Assembly (NCBI RefSeq): GCF_016545825.1
Contig: NC_052617.1
Span: 51,775,382 to 51,839,381 of the forward strand
Direction: 5' to 3'
Length of the DNA: 64,000 nt
DNA from: Eucalyptus grandis
Lineage: Eukaryota > Streptophyta > Magnoliopsida > Myrtales > Myrtaceae
Shown one piece after another: positions 12,101 to 22,905 of the stretch. The notes under the pieces were generated by a model. It saw nothing but the letters and a program-made list of their open reading frames with translations. It did no database searches and was not told the DNA's origin. The translations under genes were made by a program, and so were the position numbers. Each line of letters begins with the position of its first letter. Position 1 is the first letter of the stretch.

Positions 12101-15100
12101 TGGCTGATGATGATGAATTTTGCTTTGTAAGGTGAGTCCAGTTGTAACTTTGGTGTAGGAAGAATATTCACAATATAGTTAGCTGTCATGAAGGCATCTA
12201 CCCAAAATTTCAATGGAACTCTAGAGTGATACAGCATAGCTAAACCCAGTTCAACTATATGACGATGTTTCCTTTCTGATATTCCATTTTGTTCTGGTGT
12301 ATGTGGGCAAGACATGAACTGTTTTATGCCACTATTCCTTAAATGATTCTGAAATCTGTTGCTGATAAACTCTCCTCCTCCATCACAATGAAAAATTTTG
12401 ATTCTATGATTGAATTGCCTCTCGACTAGTTTCTGAAACTCAACAAAGATATCATAGAATTCTGACTTCAGCTTCATTGGATACAGCCAGCTATAGCGAG
12501 AAAAATTGTCTACAAAGATGACATAGTACTTAAATTTCTGAAAAGAACTAACTGGTGAGGGACCCCAAATGTCACAAAGTGTATCTTTTCTAAAGGAACA
12601 TTGGATGTAGTGTCGATAAAGGAAAAGGTAAAGCTGCACTCTTTGCTATTTGACAGCTTCTACATATAGTCTGTGTTGTTGCATTACAGTAAATCAACTT
12701 CTGATTCTGTAGATGCTTTACTATTTTCGAGTTTGTGTGAGCCAATCTCTGGTGCCACACATCTTCTGCTGCAACTCTGTGTCTTTGAGTGAAGAATGCT
12801 TCTGTAGTTTGTGAGTCCACTCGGTAAAGTCCTCTAATTTTCCTTCCGAGCTTCATTGTTGTATTGGTGTGATTGTCCTTTACATAGACACCAGTTTTAT
12901 CAAAGACAAAAGAACAAGGATAGTCATCTCGTTAGTTTAGAAACCGAGAGAAGATTCTTCTTTATTTCTCGGAACAATTAGTACATCATTAAGAGGTAAT
13001 GAGTTGTCCTCGCATTTAACAGAGTATCACCAATGTAAGTAATGGCGGACATGACCCATTTCCTATCATGACAAATCGGTTCCACTATACTTAGAGAGTG
13101 TATGAAGAATACCAGGATTTGCACTGATGTGAGCTGTAGCACCAGTATCTGGATACCACTCATTTCCTTTTGGATCCTCAAGATGCATCGCTGTCAATGC
13201 TGTTGGAATATCTTCAGCTTGATATGAGTTATCAAATCTATACCAGCAGCGAAGTGCATCATGTCCTGGACGTTTACAAATTTGACACTCCAGTCGAGTA
13301 CTTCCTGTTATTTTCTCATCCTGCAGATGTTTATTGAAGGTTAGAGTCGAAGATGGATAAGTTTTGATGTCCTGATACCTCTGTGAGTAACTTGCATATG
13401 GTCGAAACCCCGACTAGATCCGGAAGTCATTTTTCTGTCTAAGTTGCTGATCTCCTTGATCCTGAATCAAAGTGTTTGTTCTGTAGTTCTGACTTCTTTC
13501 AGAATATCCATAACCACGACCTCTACCATTAGTAGCACGTCCTCGACCATAGTTACGTCCCCCTCTGTAATTGCTTCTTTGAACTGCAAAACCAGAGTTC
13601 TGAGGGATATATTCTCTGTCGTGTTTCCTTTCTACGCTGTATTTCAGATTGTCTTTGTCCAAAATAAGCTAGATTGGGATTATATTGGTTCCCGGAATAG
13701 TTCTGCAATCTTGTTTCAAATCTTTCTAATTGTGCTATTACCTCATCATATTCTCGTTGAGGTTTCGGGCGATATAGTAGTTCGAAAATTTTCATACTCG
13801 TAACCTAGTCCTTCCAAAACACCAAACATTTTGGTTATCTCATCTACAGTGCTTTCCTATAGCATTTAGCTGATCACATATGGATTTGTATTCTCCGAGA
13901 TAAAACGAAAGAACTCGATCCCGTTTACGCAGGCTTGTAGTTTTCCTCTCAGTTCAAACTCTCTAGCAACTGACTTCTGTGTAAAACGATTAAGAAGTGT
14001 CTGCCATACCTCATAGGATGTTTCTAAGCCAATGATCAAGCTCAGAATGTTTTCAGATACAGCTCCACTAATCCATGATGATACAAGCTGATCAGTTTTT
14101 GTCCAATCTGTGTAATCTGGATTTACAGCTTCAGTTTCACACCCTTCAACTTCAATCTGTAACATTCGAGGAGGTGATGGAATTTCACCATTAATGAAGC
14201 CAAAAAGTTCTTGGCTTCGAAGAAATCTGTGAAACTGAGCTTGCCATAACAGAAAATTATCTTCAGTAAGTTTGATTGTGACAAAATTGGAAATATTAAC
14301 ATGTATTGGGAAAGGGTACTTCTGTGTTCTTGCTGCCATCTTTGTGTTCTCTCAGCTTTGAAGAAGACAATGATAATGTTGATGTTAAAAGCACTTTGAA
14401 ATCTCCAAATCAACAAACGAGAATGATCAATAGCTACTTTGATTTGCTGTGATCAGTGAAGTTCAGACTTATCACAGAGACTTGAAGATCACTGGATTTC
14501 ATACAGGAGTAATCCACCACTTGTCTCTGCCTTCAACAGAAACAGAACATGCGAATTAGGGATGAACACAGCGCTTACTGTGACTGCGAAGCTGGTGGTG
14601 CTGGGGAAGTGGCTTCGGTTGAATCTGCAACTTCAACTTCAGTGGATGAATAGGGGAGTCTTACTTCCAACGTCCCTCAACGAGGAATCACCGGAGAAAC
14701 GGAAGCCACCGTAGTTACTGTAACCACTGCTGATCTCTAACCTCGAAGCCGAGTCGAGACCTTCAAACTTGGCACGAATTTGAGTTTCGCGCTTCGAGTG
14801 CCCGATCGAGTGACGCTGATCCTCGAGAGCAATCAAGAAGAAGAGAGCAAATCCGGCGGAGAGCCGAATCGAGCCACAGAGCGGGAATCGCTGTCACCGC
14901 CGCGGCCGATCTTCACCCCAAACCGAGAGATCCCCAAACAGAGCGATCCCTGACCTTCACAACCACCGGAACCCTCACAACCACCGGAACCGAGAAACCC
15001 TCACAACCAACGGAACAGAGAGATCCGCCGAGAAACCCTCATAACCAACGGAGATCCGCCGAGAAACCCTCACAACCACCGGAACCGAGAGCGATTGAGA

Positions 15101-16693
15101 GTCCCCTCGCGATCCCTGACCTTCAGTCTTTGATTTCCAAGGGTGATCCGCCAAACCAGATTCGTCACCGCGGTTGCCGTCGGCTTCGGATTGAGTCAGA
15201 TCCGGCAATCAGAGGACCAGATCTGACGAGCAGAGAACCGCTTCTGCAGCTACAGCACCTTCGATTTGCACCAGATCTGGCGAGCAGAGGACCAATAAGG
15301 ATGATCGACCATGCTCTGATACCATGTGAAGATGAATAAGATGAACGAAGACTGAAAAAATGAAACTTTCTTCTTCCTCTGTATTTACACAGTATATGCT
15401 ATACATCACAGAGCAAATTTTCAATGGCGTGCTCTGTTTTTCACATTCTCTTACTCGTTAAACTCTGCAAGCTGCTAAGAAGACTTTTTCTCAGAAGAAG
15501 AAAAAAGGAAAACAAAACTGAACTTAAAAACAGAAAAACAAAACTAAAACAGAAAAGCGAAACTGACAGCACACGTGTAAACTGAAGTCTTCGGTGAAGT
15601 CTTCATCACCGACTCCTTCATGACGTGGCTTTCCCAGTCAAATAGTCTCCCTGACTTGTGTGCTTCGCTTTATGCTTTGTGCTATACTTCCGTTGATCTT
15701 TACAATAGCTGCAGCCCTTTCACTTTCATTATCTTCCTTTGTTGAAGTTGTGACAGCAGAGTAATCCCTCTGCATTGGCTGAGTTGCTCTTATTTCCTTA
15801 ACAGAAAGAAGTCAATAAGGACTTGTTTAGAGATTGTGGGTAGTTCTTATATCACTTTCAGATACTGATTATGTTAGCAGAACGCAGAAAAAGATTGGAT
15901 AAGATGCCGATCCTGATGACAATGTCATCGCTTTCACTATTTCATCTAACACAACTGAGAAAAATAACCCAAATAACCTGACCCACCATTCGTTTGAATC
16001 AGGGAAGAGCGTTTTATACGTAGTTCTGTTCTCAACAGTCCCCACGAAAAGCTCTTGAAATATGATCACTCAATTGGTGAAAAATAAGCTAAAGATTTTT
16101 TCTTGTTCGTTTGGTACCCAAACAGAGTCGACAAGCATGCTGTCGGACATAACACCAATCATGTATAACCAAGTTAAGCTTGATCTTCGCGTGTCTAGTG
16201 AATGACTTTCTTCAAGGTGGAATTTTGGCTTACCTCATATGCTTCGTTGATTTCATGAAACTGCACCTTGCAATTGCTTCCTCTGCATACGTCTGGGTGA
16301 TACTGAAACAAACACAGAAACAAAGCCAATCAACTATCTTGATCAAATAGTGGCAGACTTATGAATCTGCAACATTTGAGTATGCAACTTTTTTAACACG
16401 GAAAACCATTCGCCAAACTAAATCATTTGATTCATAAGTGAACTGTCATATGCAGAGGACGCGATTGAGACCTGCAAAGCGAGCTGTCTAAAGGCCTTCT
16501 TGACCTCAGATTTAGAAGCACTGCGATGAATTCTGAGAGTCTTGTATGGATCTGCAACGGAAGAAGAATAAGAGCAAGAGATTTTAACCCCATTTTTACA
16601 GGCCTTCCTCTTCTCCATCAACGTCCTTTCATTGTTCTTGAGTTGAATCCAAGAAGACCCGTTCTTGCCCATCAAACCAGCAGCGCAGGCCAT
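9136..16693 (-). CDS. Chaperone protein DnaJ 8 type (J8/DJC22), chloroplast; three exons, copia element in intron 2
   Basis: Small plastid J-domain co-chaperone that stimulates Hsp70 ATPase activity. Exons on the minus strand: 16693-16472 (74 codons), 16302-16234 (23 codons) and 9318-9136 (60 codons plus stop), giving 157 residues against about 160 for the Arabidopsis homologue. Residues 1-45 form a Ser/Lys-rich transit-peptide-like N-terminus. The J domain starts at DPYKTLRI, and the catalytic HPD sits in [11 protein letters not shown] at the start of exon 2. The tail [11 protein letters not shown] followed by [10 protein letters not shown] is the J8-specific end. All three exons are open and joined in frame by GT-AG introns. 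Oddity: intron 2 is 6,915 nt because it contains a whole Ty1/copia element in the same orientation; without it the intron is about 540 nt. A TATA-like box lies about 95 nt upstream of the ATG. Whether the long intron is spliced efficiently is unknown. Confidence 0.88.
9433..9911 (-). repeat. 3' LTR of the J8-intron copia element
   Basis: 479 bp, TG...CA. Compared with the other LTR it lacks a TC in the run near 9596, has one extra C at each of two C runs, and has a G/T difference near its inner end. The reverse-transcriptase frame runs through it and stops at 9725. Confidence 0.95.
9725..11923 (-). pseudogene. Copia pol, reverse transcriptase and RNase H part, with one in-frame stop
   Basis: The frame opens at 11923 and runs to 9725, broken only by a TGA at 11416-11414 between EGWY and AMQEEM. 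The second part (561 codons) has the copia RT blocks: [41 protein letters not shown] and the catalytic YVDD. RNase H follows with [18 protein letters not shown] and CDNKSAI. The first part is the variable linker after integrase and carries a short repeated VHQGTAA motif. The stop could be one C-to-T change from CGA. Beyond the polypurine tract the frame reads into the LTR. Confidence 0.9.
9912..9925 (-). other. Polypurine tract of the copia element
   Basis: Read on the minus strand, TTGAGGGGGGA lies directly against the 3' LTR, as expected of the primer for plus-strand DNA synthesis. Confidence 0.85.
12085..12856 (-). pseudogene. Copia pol, gag-pre-integrase and integrase core, frameshifted
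   Basis: Two overlapping frames are seen. At 12856-12590 the pre-integrase zinc-binding HHCC region reads [13 protein letters not shown] and then [10 protein letters not shown]. At 12639-12085 the core reads [29 protein letters not shown] and [18 protein letters not shown], giving the D-D-E catalytic set. The frame shifts at about 12600-12640 and again near 12090-12130. It belongs to the element in J8 intron 2. Confidence 0.85.
12978..13300 (-). pseudogene. Copia gag zinc knuckle and aspartic protease, frameshifted
   Basis: On the minus strand a CCHC knuckle [14 protein letters not shown] is encoded at about 13288-13247. The protease motif [12 protein letters not shown] follows at about 13165-13125. 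The frame continues as a retroviral-type protease but is broken several times towards the integrase. Confidence 0.8.
13414..14339 (-). pseudogene. Copia gag, frameshifted
   Basis: The frame opens at ATG 14339 with [19 protein letters not shown] and continues through the typical copia gag block ([38 protein letters not shown]). It then stops at 13866. Downstream frames 13795-13553 and 13662-13414 continue the protein ([19 protein letters not shown], then an RGG/GRGRG-rich basic stretch). At least two frameshifts lie between them. The basic region precedes the CCHC knuckle. Confidence 0.85.
15313..15324 (-). other. Primer binding site of the copia element
   Basis: The minus-strand text TGGTATCAGAGC abuts the inner end of the 5' LTR with no spacer. 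It is the usual copia site complementary to the 3' end of initiator methionine tRNA. Confidence 0.9.
15325..15803 (-). repeat. 5' LTR of the J8-intron copia element
   Basis: 479 bp, TG...CA, near-identical to 9433-9911. As the upstream LTR in the element's orientation it should carry its promoter. It reads in the same direction as J8, so transcripts starting here would run into J8 exon 3. Confidence 0.95.
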
Positions 16694-17135
16694 GCCTCAC
16701 AAATGATATGACTGAAGAAAATGAAGACCAACAGATAGCACGAGTATAAAAGATCCCACAATCCAAGCACCCACAATATAACTCTCCCTTTATATATATA
16801 CACAAACTTGCGAAGATACGGACGGCTTTTGCTTGTGGTCGTGGTATTTGAACTTGGAAGGTGGGTTTTGAAAAGATCAACAGGCAGGACAATTTGGAAA
16901 CGCGCTTTAATAGGAAGGAACAAGACGTTGAGAGTAGGAGAGGAGACGACCCTTCGCTCGGCTTTCTTGGCCCTTTGAATCTTGATTTAACGCTTCCTTT
17001 GGGGGCAGTTCAATTATTGTTATCTAAGGTGACTTCACTTCTGATGTTGGGTGAGATCTATTTAAACGAGGGAAACCACACATCTCATTAGGATTATACC
17101 ATTCAACAGAGAGAGAGCGTGTGATGTTGAGTAGT
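16694..17135 (-). promoter_or_regulatory. J8 promoter region with TATA box
   Basis: A minus-strand TATATATATAAAG at 16800-16788 sits about 95 nt upstream of the J8 ATG, a plausible core promoter. In the J8-2 copy the same place reads as a weaker TATTAAAGG (about 24076-24084). The segment 16860-17135 is repeated at 25590-25870, where a SINE and a MITE separate it from J8-2. Confidence 0.6.
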
Positions 17136-17940
17136 CAATACAGATGATGCTGAATTTATATTGAATTGATATGCAGGTAGAATCTGGATTATCTTAATGA
17201 GATGATAATGTCAACAATTTATTATATAAAGGGTAGACTATGATGGTATGAGAGAAAGTAGAATATGATATTACCCTTTATTTGGTTATGAATGACGACT
17301 TTTGCTATGGACTTATTTGGGGGTACATTCTCAGTGCGTTCAGACTAATTCCCTGTGCGTTCAGACTAATTCCCTGTGATTCCATCTGTCCTTCTCCACT
17401 TGCCTTCCAAGGTTGAAGCTTTAGCTATTTTAAGGCACCAAGATCATTTAGTTTATTTTATATTTTTTAATTATTTTTTCAAGTAATACCGTTAATCAGC
17501 TTAATGGTTACTTCACTTCTAAAACCACCGAACTGGTTTGACCTTTTCAACGCAAATGGTTGTGTTCATTTACAAGCATTCACATGCTTTGTCTTGTCTT
17601 TGAACCGGCTTGCTATCTTCTCGAACCCTCAATTTGATGCCTTCTCCGAAGAAATCATTCATTTGAATATAACAGTCTAAAGCGCAGTCATATGACGGAC
17701 CCAATCTTTCTCATCTCAGAATCAATGAACAAGAGGAAAAAGTTGGAATGCAAGCAGAGAGTAAAAAGGAGGGAATTATTGAAGGAATCAGCGAGTTTTC
17801 CGTCATACTTGACTGTTCTAAAGGAGATTATATTGTGAGGAAGCTCTCTCGCCATGGAAAATGTGTTACAAATGAATACAAAATAGAGCCACCTGAGATG
17901 TCCGAATTTTTTTATTTGTGCAATATCGCAATAATGACAA
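17136..17940. other. Spacer S1 between J8 and MRS2 copy M2; no gene
   Basis: No gene is recognised. A 21-bp unit beginning GTGCGTTCAGACTAATTCCC is repeated twice at about 17334-17377. The spacer is homologous to 25870-26530 plus 27270-27370, so it was part of the duplicated unit. The small open frame at 17748-17966 is not preserved in the other copy. Confidence 0.55.
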
Positions 17941-20860
17941 AGGTATCAACACGAATCCACAATTGAAGCCTTGACCTCATTTCTTAAGACCTAAAACATC
18001 CATTCTTTGGAAAGGCTGACGCCCAGGCACAAATGAACGGTGAGATGTTTCTTTAAGGTTGCCGGAGGAGCTGTTCTTCGAGATCTGCCATGGATAAACT
18101 TGAAATGATGCGATACACCAAACAATAAAAAGCATAAGATCACTGACATTGGAACTAGCAGAAATATTTCACATTTTAAGAGCATATTCAGGTGCCAGAT
18201 TGTCTGTGTTTGTATAAGCCTTCACATTTTCAACTCAGAACCTCCTCAAACCACGAAAGAGAATTAACACAAAAATTCCTCCTACTAACGGTAACAGCTA
18301 ACTTGCGAAGGCGAAGATATCAATGACTCTGGAAGCTCTCACTTTGGATTGTTCAAGGCCTGCCAACATGCTTAGAGCCTTTCTACATGTGTGAGGAGAA
18401 ATTGATGCCAGTAACAGACATTAACTGCCATGTCATTGCCCGTGACGAATATTGCCTTTTCCTTTCATTTCAGCCTTTAGGCATTGTTTGTCTTCAATAT
18501 TCCAAAAGAGACGGTGTATTAGATAGCAAAGGAATGTGAAGAGTTAAATGGGATAACTCTCTGTTTGCTGGCTCACTCTTGACAGATAATGAAGGATAAC
18601 TCTCTGTTTGCTAGTTTCGAAAAGTAGCTCTAAATGACTTTGAATTGCATTCAATCCTGTGTATTTATGTCATGCATGTTCAGCTCACCGATGGATCATG
18701 AATGTCAGACAAAACCGATGGGTTTGGTAAGCTCGTAAATATAACCCATGTTCAGCCAATCGTGGACTTTGTTCAAGCGAAGCATTTCATAATGTTTGGT
18801 CACGAAACATTTGTATTTTGTACTGGCAAACTATCAAATACTTCTGTTATAACTTAACTCGCAATCCTAACTTTACTGCAGCATCATTTATATTAACATC
18901 AATAATCTCTTCTCTAACGTCAGACCTTATCTACGAGATTCTCTGGAATTTGGATCATCAACAGAAAAGCATCAAAAGTCGAATATGTAAAGACATCTGA
19001 ATCTCATTCTATGACAAGATAAAGCTCATACTTCCTCAGGTTTTCCCATCATCAAAGAGCAAGAACAGCAAAAAAATAAAAATAAATTGTGAGCTGTTAT
19101 TGTCCAGCAAGGAGTACCATCACGTTCGCAAGCACGGGAAAAACATAGAAACACAAGATAAAACCAGTCATTTCCTCCCACTTTCCGAGCTAACCATTGA
19201 AGCTCACCATCTTCCACTTCACCGTTGTATCAGGTTCTCAACACAAGAAGCTCGAAATTTTTCATTTGAAAGAGCACATAGAAAAAGCCATCTCGCTTTC
19301 CATAACCCGCAAGAAGAGAGAACTAGGCCCTTCCTCAAGCGGGGTGGATGAACCCAAATCGATGATCAATGACCCATTATTGAACTGACACTAATCAATC
19401 ATTGCAACGCTGAAAAAGGGCGCGACTTGAGTTCAAAGGTGGAAGCTTTTCGAAGTGGGCTTTTCTCGATTCGATCTCCGAAAGGGGGAGGAGAAGCGGA
19501 AAACTTCGGATTTCAAAGAGGGTTTTCCTTTTCTCTATCGATTTCGATTTGCACGTTCCGGAGGGCTCGTTAATAGGTTGGTATCTTCTATTGGATTCTT
19601 CTGTGCAATGGTGGATTGTGATCTTAATATGGATTGATCAATCAATCATTCAACCCTTTCCCTTTCTATGGTGAAGTTTCCTCATTAATCATCATTAGCA
19701 TTATGATCTTAAGACAAAAGTAATTTCTTTTAGAAAAGGTTGAAAGTCGCACACTTGTCTGCATGATAACATTTCCATTTTTTATTCTTTTGTTTCCTCT
19801 AATAAAAAAATAACAAAAATCCATTTGAAAACGTCAATTAATTTTTCTATTTTAGAATAGAAAAGTAGTCAAAAATAGATTTGGAACGGAAACAAAAATA
19901 GAAAAAAATAACTCCTTACTCTAGCGAATAATTTTTAAAAATAAGTCTTTTTTTTTTTTTTTTTTTCCCTCTTCTTCCTCACTTCGCCATCATCTTCCAC
20001 CCCGGCATGCCGCCATTCGTTGCTGTCTACCACCCCCTCCCACCACCATTCATTGTTGCCAACCACCGCTCACCACCTCGGCCATCTACCACCCACTGTC
20101 GCCATCGCCGGCTACCATCCACCCCCCCAATGACCGGCTAGAAAAGGAAGAAGAAGAGAGGAAAAGAAAAGAAAAATCTAAACAAAAATTATTAAAACAG
20201 TAATTTTACATCATAATATATATATATATATATATCGTACCAAACACATTCATGTTCTTCTTTTAATCCGGGAATATAATTTTTGTATAATTATCAAATT
20301 CGTTATTTTACTTAGAAATTGTTCCAGTAAATAGAAAATAATTATTTCTGAAAAGAAATTATTCCGGGAATAGAATTATTATCAAGTGCGTCCTTGGTAT
20401 ATGTTATCTTGTAAATCTCAAAGGATTGATCCAAATGTTTACATAGTTAGGGTTTTCTTTTTAAGATTTAAAGTAATATTAAGATCTTACATTTGCCCCC
20501 TTTCTCTTTCCGAGAGCGTTGAAAAGGCTACACCTAATTATCGATGAACTTCAGAAATTAAATCGGATGCTATTCAGAATTCATTGTCTAGAATAATTTA
20601 TGATAGATGAAAGATTAAATTTTCTTAGAAGATTGTTTATCCAAGTGGATGTGGGAGATCCTAAACCCACTCAAACCGTGCGCCGAGTCCAGCAGCTCAA
20701 CAAGCCCAAGTTTATTCTAGATATAATCTGTTTGCTTTCTTTAAGAAAAAAATAACCACATCTCGTAATTTAAGAAAAGAAAAGTACAATAAAATAGTTC
20801 TTCTTAATGACTCTGATCTTAACTAGGATGACATAATTAACTATTCTATTGTGGTTTTTC
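17941..20860 (-). pseudogene. MRS2-1 5' fragment, copy M2 (promoter, leader and about 13 codons)
   Basis: Homologous to 4326-6900. It carries the start context ATGGCAGATCTC but diverges and stops (TAA) after 12 codons through a deletion in the proline-rich N-terminus. The leader-intron acceptor is altered (CAG to CAT just upstream). A MITE at 19745-20397 splits the promoter part, and homology resumes at about 20398 to about 20860. No other MRS2 exon follows, so this is a truncated duplicate. Confidence 0.8.
19745..20397. mobile_element. MITE-like element inserted in M2
   Basis: An AT-rich element with a poly-T run, a GC-rich interior (19980-20130) and the family text CCAAACACATTCATG. The right terminus reads on the reverse strand as AAGGACGCACTTGATAA. 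Homology to the MRS2 promoter stops on its left side and resumes on its right, which supports insertion. The left end is approximate. Confidence 0.6.
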
Positions 20861-21064
20861 ATAAATGGTCCTTAACCGTTTTTCATAAATGGTCCTTACT
20901 TATATGCGGAAACTCTATCAACACTAACCTTAACATCACTTGTTGACTAATGTTATAGGTGCAGCTGTTGTGCCTCTAATGTTTATATTGAATGGAGCAT
21001 TCCGCAAGAGTGCCTTACCCTACGAAAGTGATTTGCAAGGGAAAATAGCGACTACTAAGTCAAA

Positions 21065-22905
21065 AATATGATATAGTCTGGTTGAATGTTTCAATATGAC
21101 CTAATTGTTCCATTGTCTACATTCATTTGTGTGAAATATAAATTATCCAAGGATTTAGTCTCTACTAATCTATGTGAATGTACATAAATCACTACATCCA
21201 CATATGTTGACTAAGATTCTCTACGTATAGAGTGGTCAGTAGAGACACCTCCCCAAATGTTATTCAAAGTAAGGAAATGTTCACCTTTCTGAAATGCTTG
21301 TTGATTTTTTTAACCAAACTGTCAAGGGTAAAAACTAATGAGTATTACACAACTTTATACAAAAATCCGAAATTTAAGTGGTTAGATAATGACATAAATC
21401 AAATTAAAGAGATTCTCTAGTCATGACTAATCCATGTCCGAGCTCAAGATTTTAACCCTCCAATCCGTGCTATATCTTTGGGCTAGAATTAAGAACATTA
21501 GAAGTTTGATTTCTTTGAGAAAGCCATGACACGAGACATGGCAAACAGCAAAGGGCAAAGAGCGAAGGCATGCCGAACTCTCCCAAAAGGCCCACCCCCC
21601 CAAGGGCCCAGCAACGGCCCACGGGCCCGTCCCGATTTAGCCCTCTGCCTCTCGCCCTATGAAAGCCCAATCAAAAACTCCAGCCACAAAACCACGTACT
21701 TAGATATGATTTAAAGTGATCAAAAACCCTCATGGATGTGCCAATTCACCTTTGTAAAATTCACCTTTGTAAACTCATTTATAGTTAATCAATCATCATA
21801 TCCCTAGATGCTCCAAGTGCGTCGCCCATTTTGATATGAGCAAACCGCAACTCATCGTGATGATACAAAAGGATGGATAACAAAAGGAAAATAAATATGA
21901 AAAAAATCATTTACTCTTTTTTTTGAGCAATTTTATTGGGTAATCATCGACATGTTTATTATGTCTACAGAAATTCGGCTCGAGAACTAAATTGAAAAAA
22001 GATGGATTTTACTACCATAACAGTTTTTAGATACGGTGAAAATAACAATTTACTTGTGAGTCACAATTTTTGAATGAATAAATCCCAAAAAGGAATTTAT
22101 AATTATTTATAATTTAATTTTTTGTGATAAAAATATGTTATCATTTTCAAAGTAAATTGAAAATATCACGCACTCATTTTTCAGAGAAGATATGTTCGTT
22201 ACGTTTCGGACCGACAACATTTTTCAGAGAAGATATTTTCGTTACGTTTCGGGACCGACAACTGACAGCCCATGTGAACGAACGGATACAAGCAGGTACG
22301 CCCGCTCCTACTCTGGCGGGGGTAAAGCTATGTCCGTGCAATGGGCAGCAATCCCAGACGGGGACCAAGAGCCCCAGAGCTAGGACGGCGGTGAAGACGA
22401 CGGATCTTGCACGCCTTTTCTTCGTCAATTGAAAAACTCTATTATCTCTTTCTCTCTCCATCATCCTCTTGAGTTTTTCTGCACTGCAGCACCGACAGCG
22501 TTCGCCTCCACTGAAGCTCGCAGGTGATTCTTGGTATGTTCGCAGGAAACACTTTGTGTAAGCGGACAGCTCTTCCGTTTCTCCCTCTATCTTCCTTTGT
22601 TCGCATTTCATCTGGACACGTTGTCAGTTGCCTTGCCGCCGTTTGTAGGCAGATCACGTCGAGGTATCACTGGTGGTCGATGCCTTCAACTTGTGTTTTT
22701 ATTTTTTTACTTTTTCAAAGACCGTTTTGTTGAGCATTGCAACGAATTTGTGAGTCAAATCATTGCAAGAATTTCCGTTTCGGTTCGCGTTTTTTGACTG
22801 GAGTTGACCTGTTCAATGAACTCCCAACGCAGTCTTCCTCTTCCAGCTAATTATTTTCTTAGAAAAATTGTGAATTTTGATTAGTGGGGGTTGGTCTTGT
22901 GGCGT
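21065..22905 (+). repeat. Module X1 (HCT-upstream segment, copy 1)
   Basis: This segment recurs at 27535-28810 (X2) and 33412-35135 (X3). In X2 and X3 it leads into an HCT gene; in X1 it ends abruptly at about 22905 in a truncated J8 exon 3. It holds an AT-rich promoter-like part and, at about 22440-22530, a CT-rich leader ending CTCGCAG|GTGATTC, which looks like a 5' UTR exon with a splice donor. X1 and X3 share a stretch (21440-21660) that X2 has lost. The small open frames inside differ between copies and are not taken as genes. Confidence 0.75.

Larger units (their letters stand above)
9433..15803 (-). mobile_element. Complete Ty1/copia LTR retrotransposon in J8 intron 2 (6,371 bp)
   Basis: The element is bounded by 479-bp direct LTRs starting TG and ending CA, flanked by a perfect 5-bp target duplication GAAAG (9428-9432 and 15804-15808). 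Orientation is minus: gag lies at the right and reverse transcriptase at the left. Domain order gag, zinc knuckle, protease, integrase, reverse transcriptase, RNase H is the copia order. The LTRs differ by one substitution and three small indels, so insertion is recent. Yet the internal frames carry a stop and several frameshifts, so it is not autonomous as written. The paralogous J8-2 copy has no insertion at the equivalent place (about 23107-23116). Confidence 0.95.

Noticed and set aside
13444..13803. 119-codon plus-strand open frame
   Set aside because: It is the antisense of the RGG-rich copia gag region.
22174..22611. 145-codon minus-strand open frame in module X1
   Set aside because: The frame is not kept in X2 or X3, the region looks like promoter and leader, and no domain is recognised.
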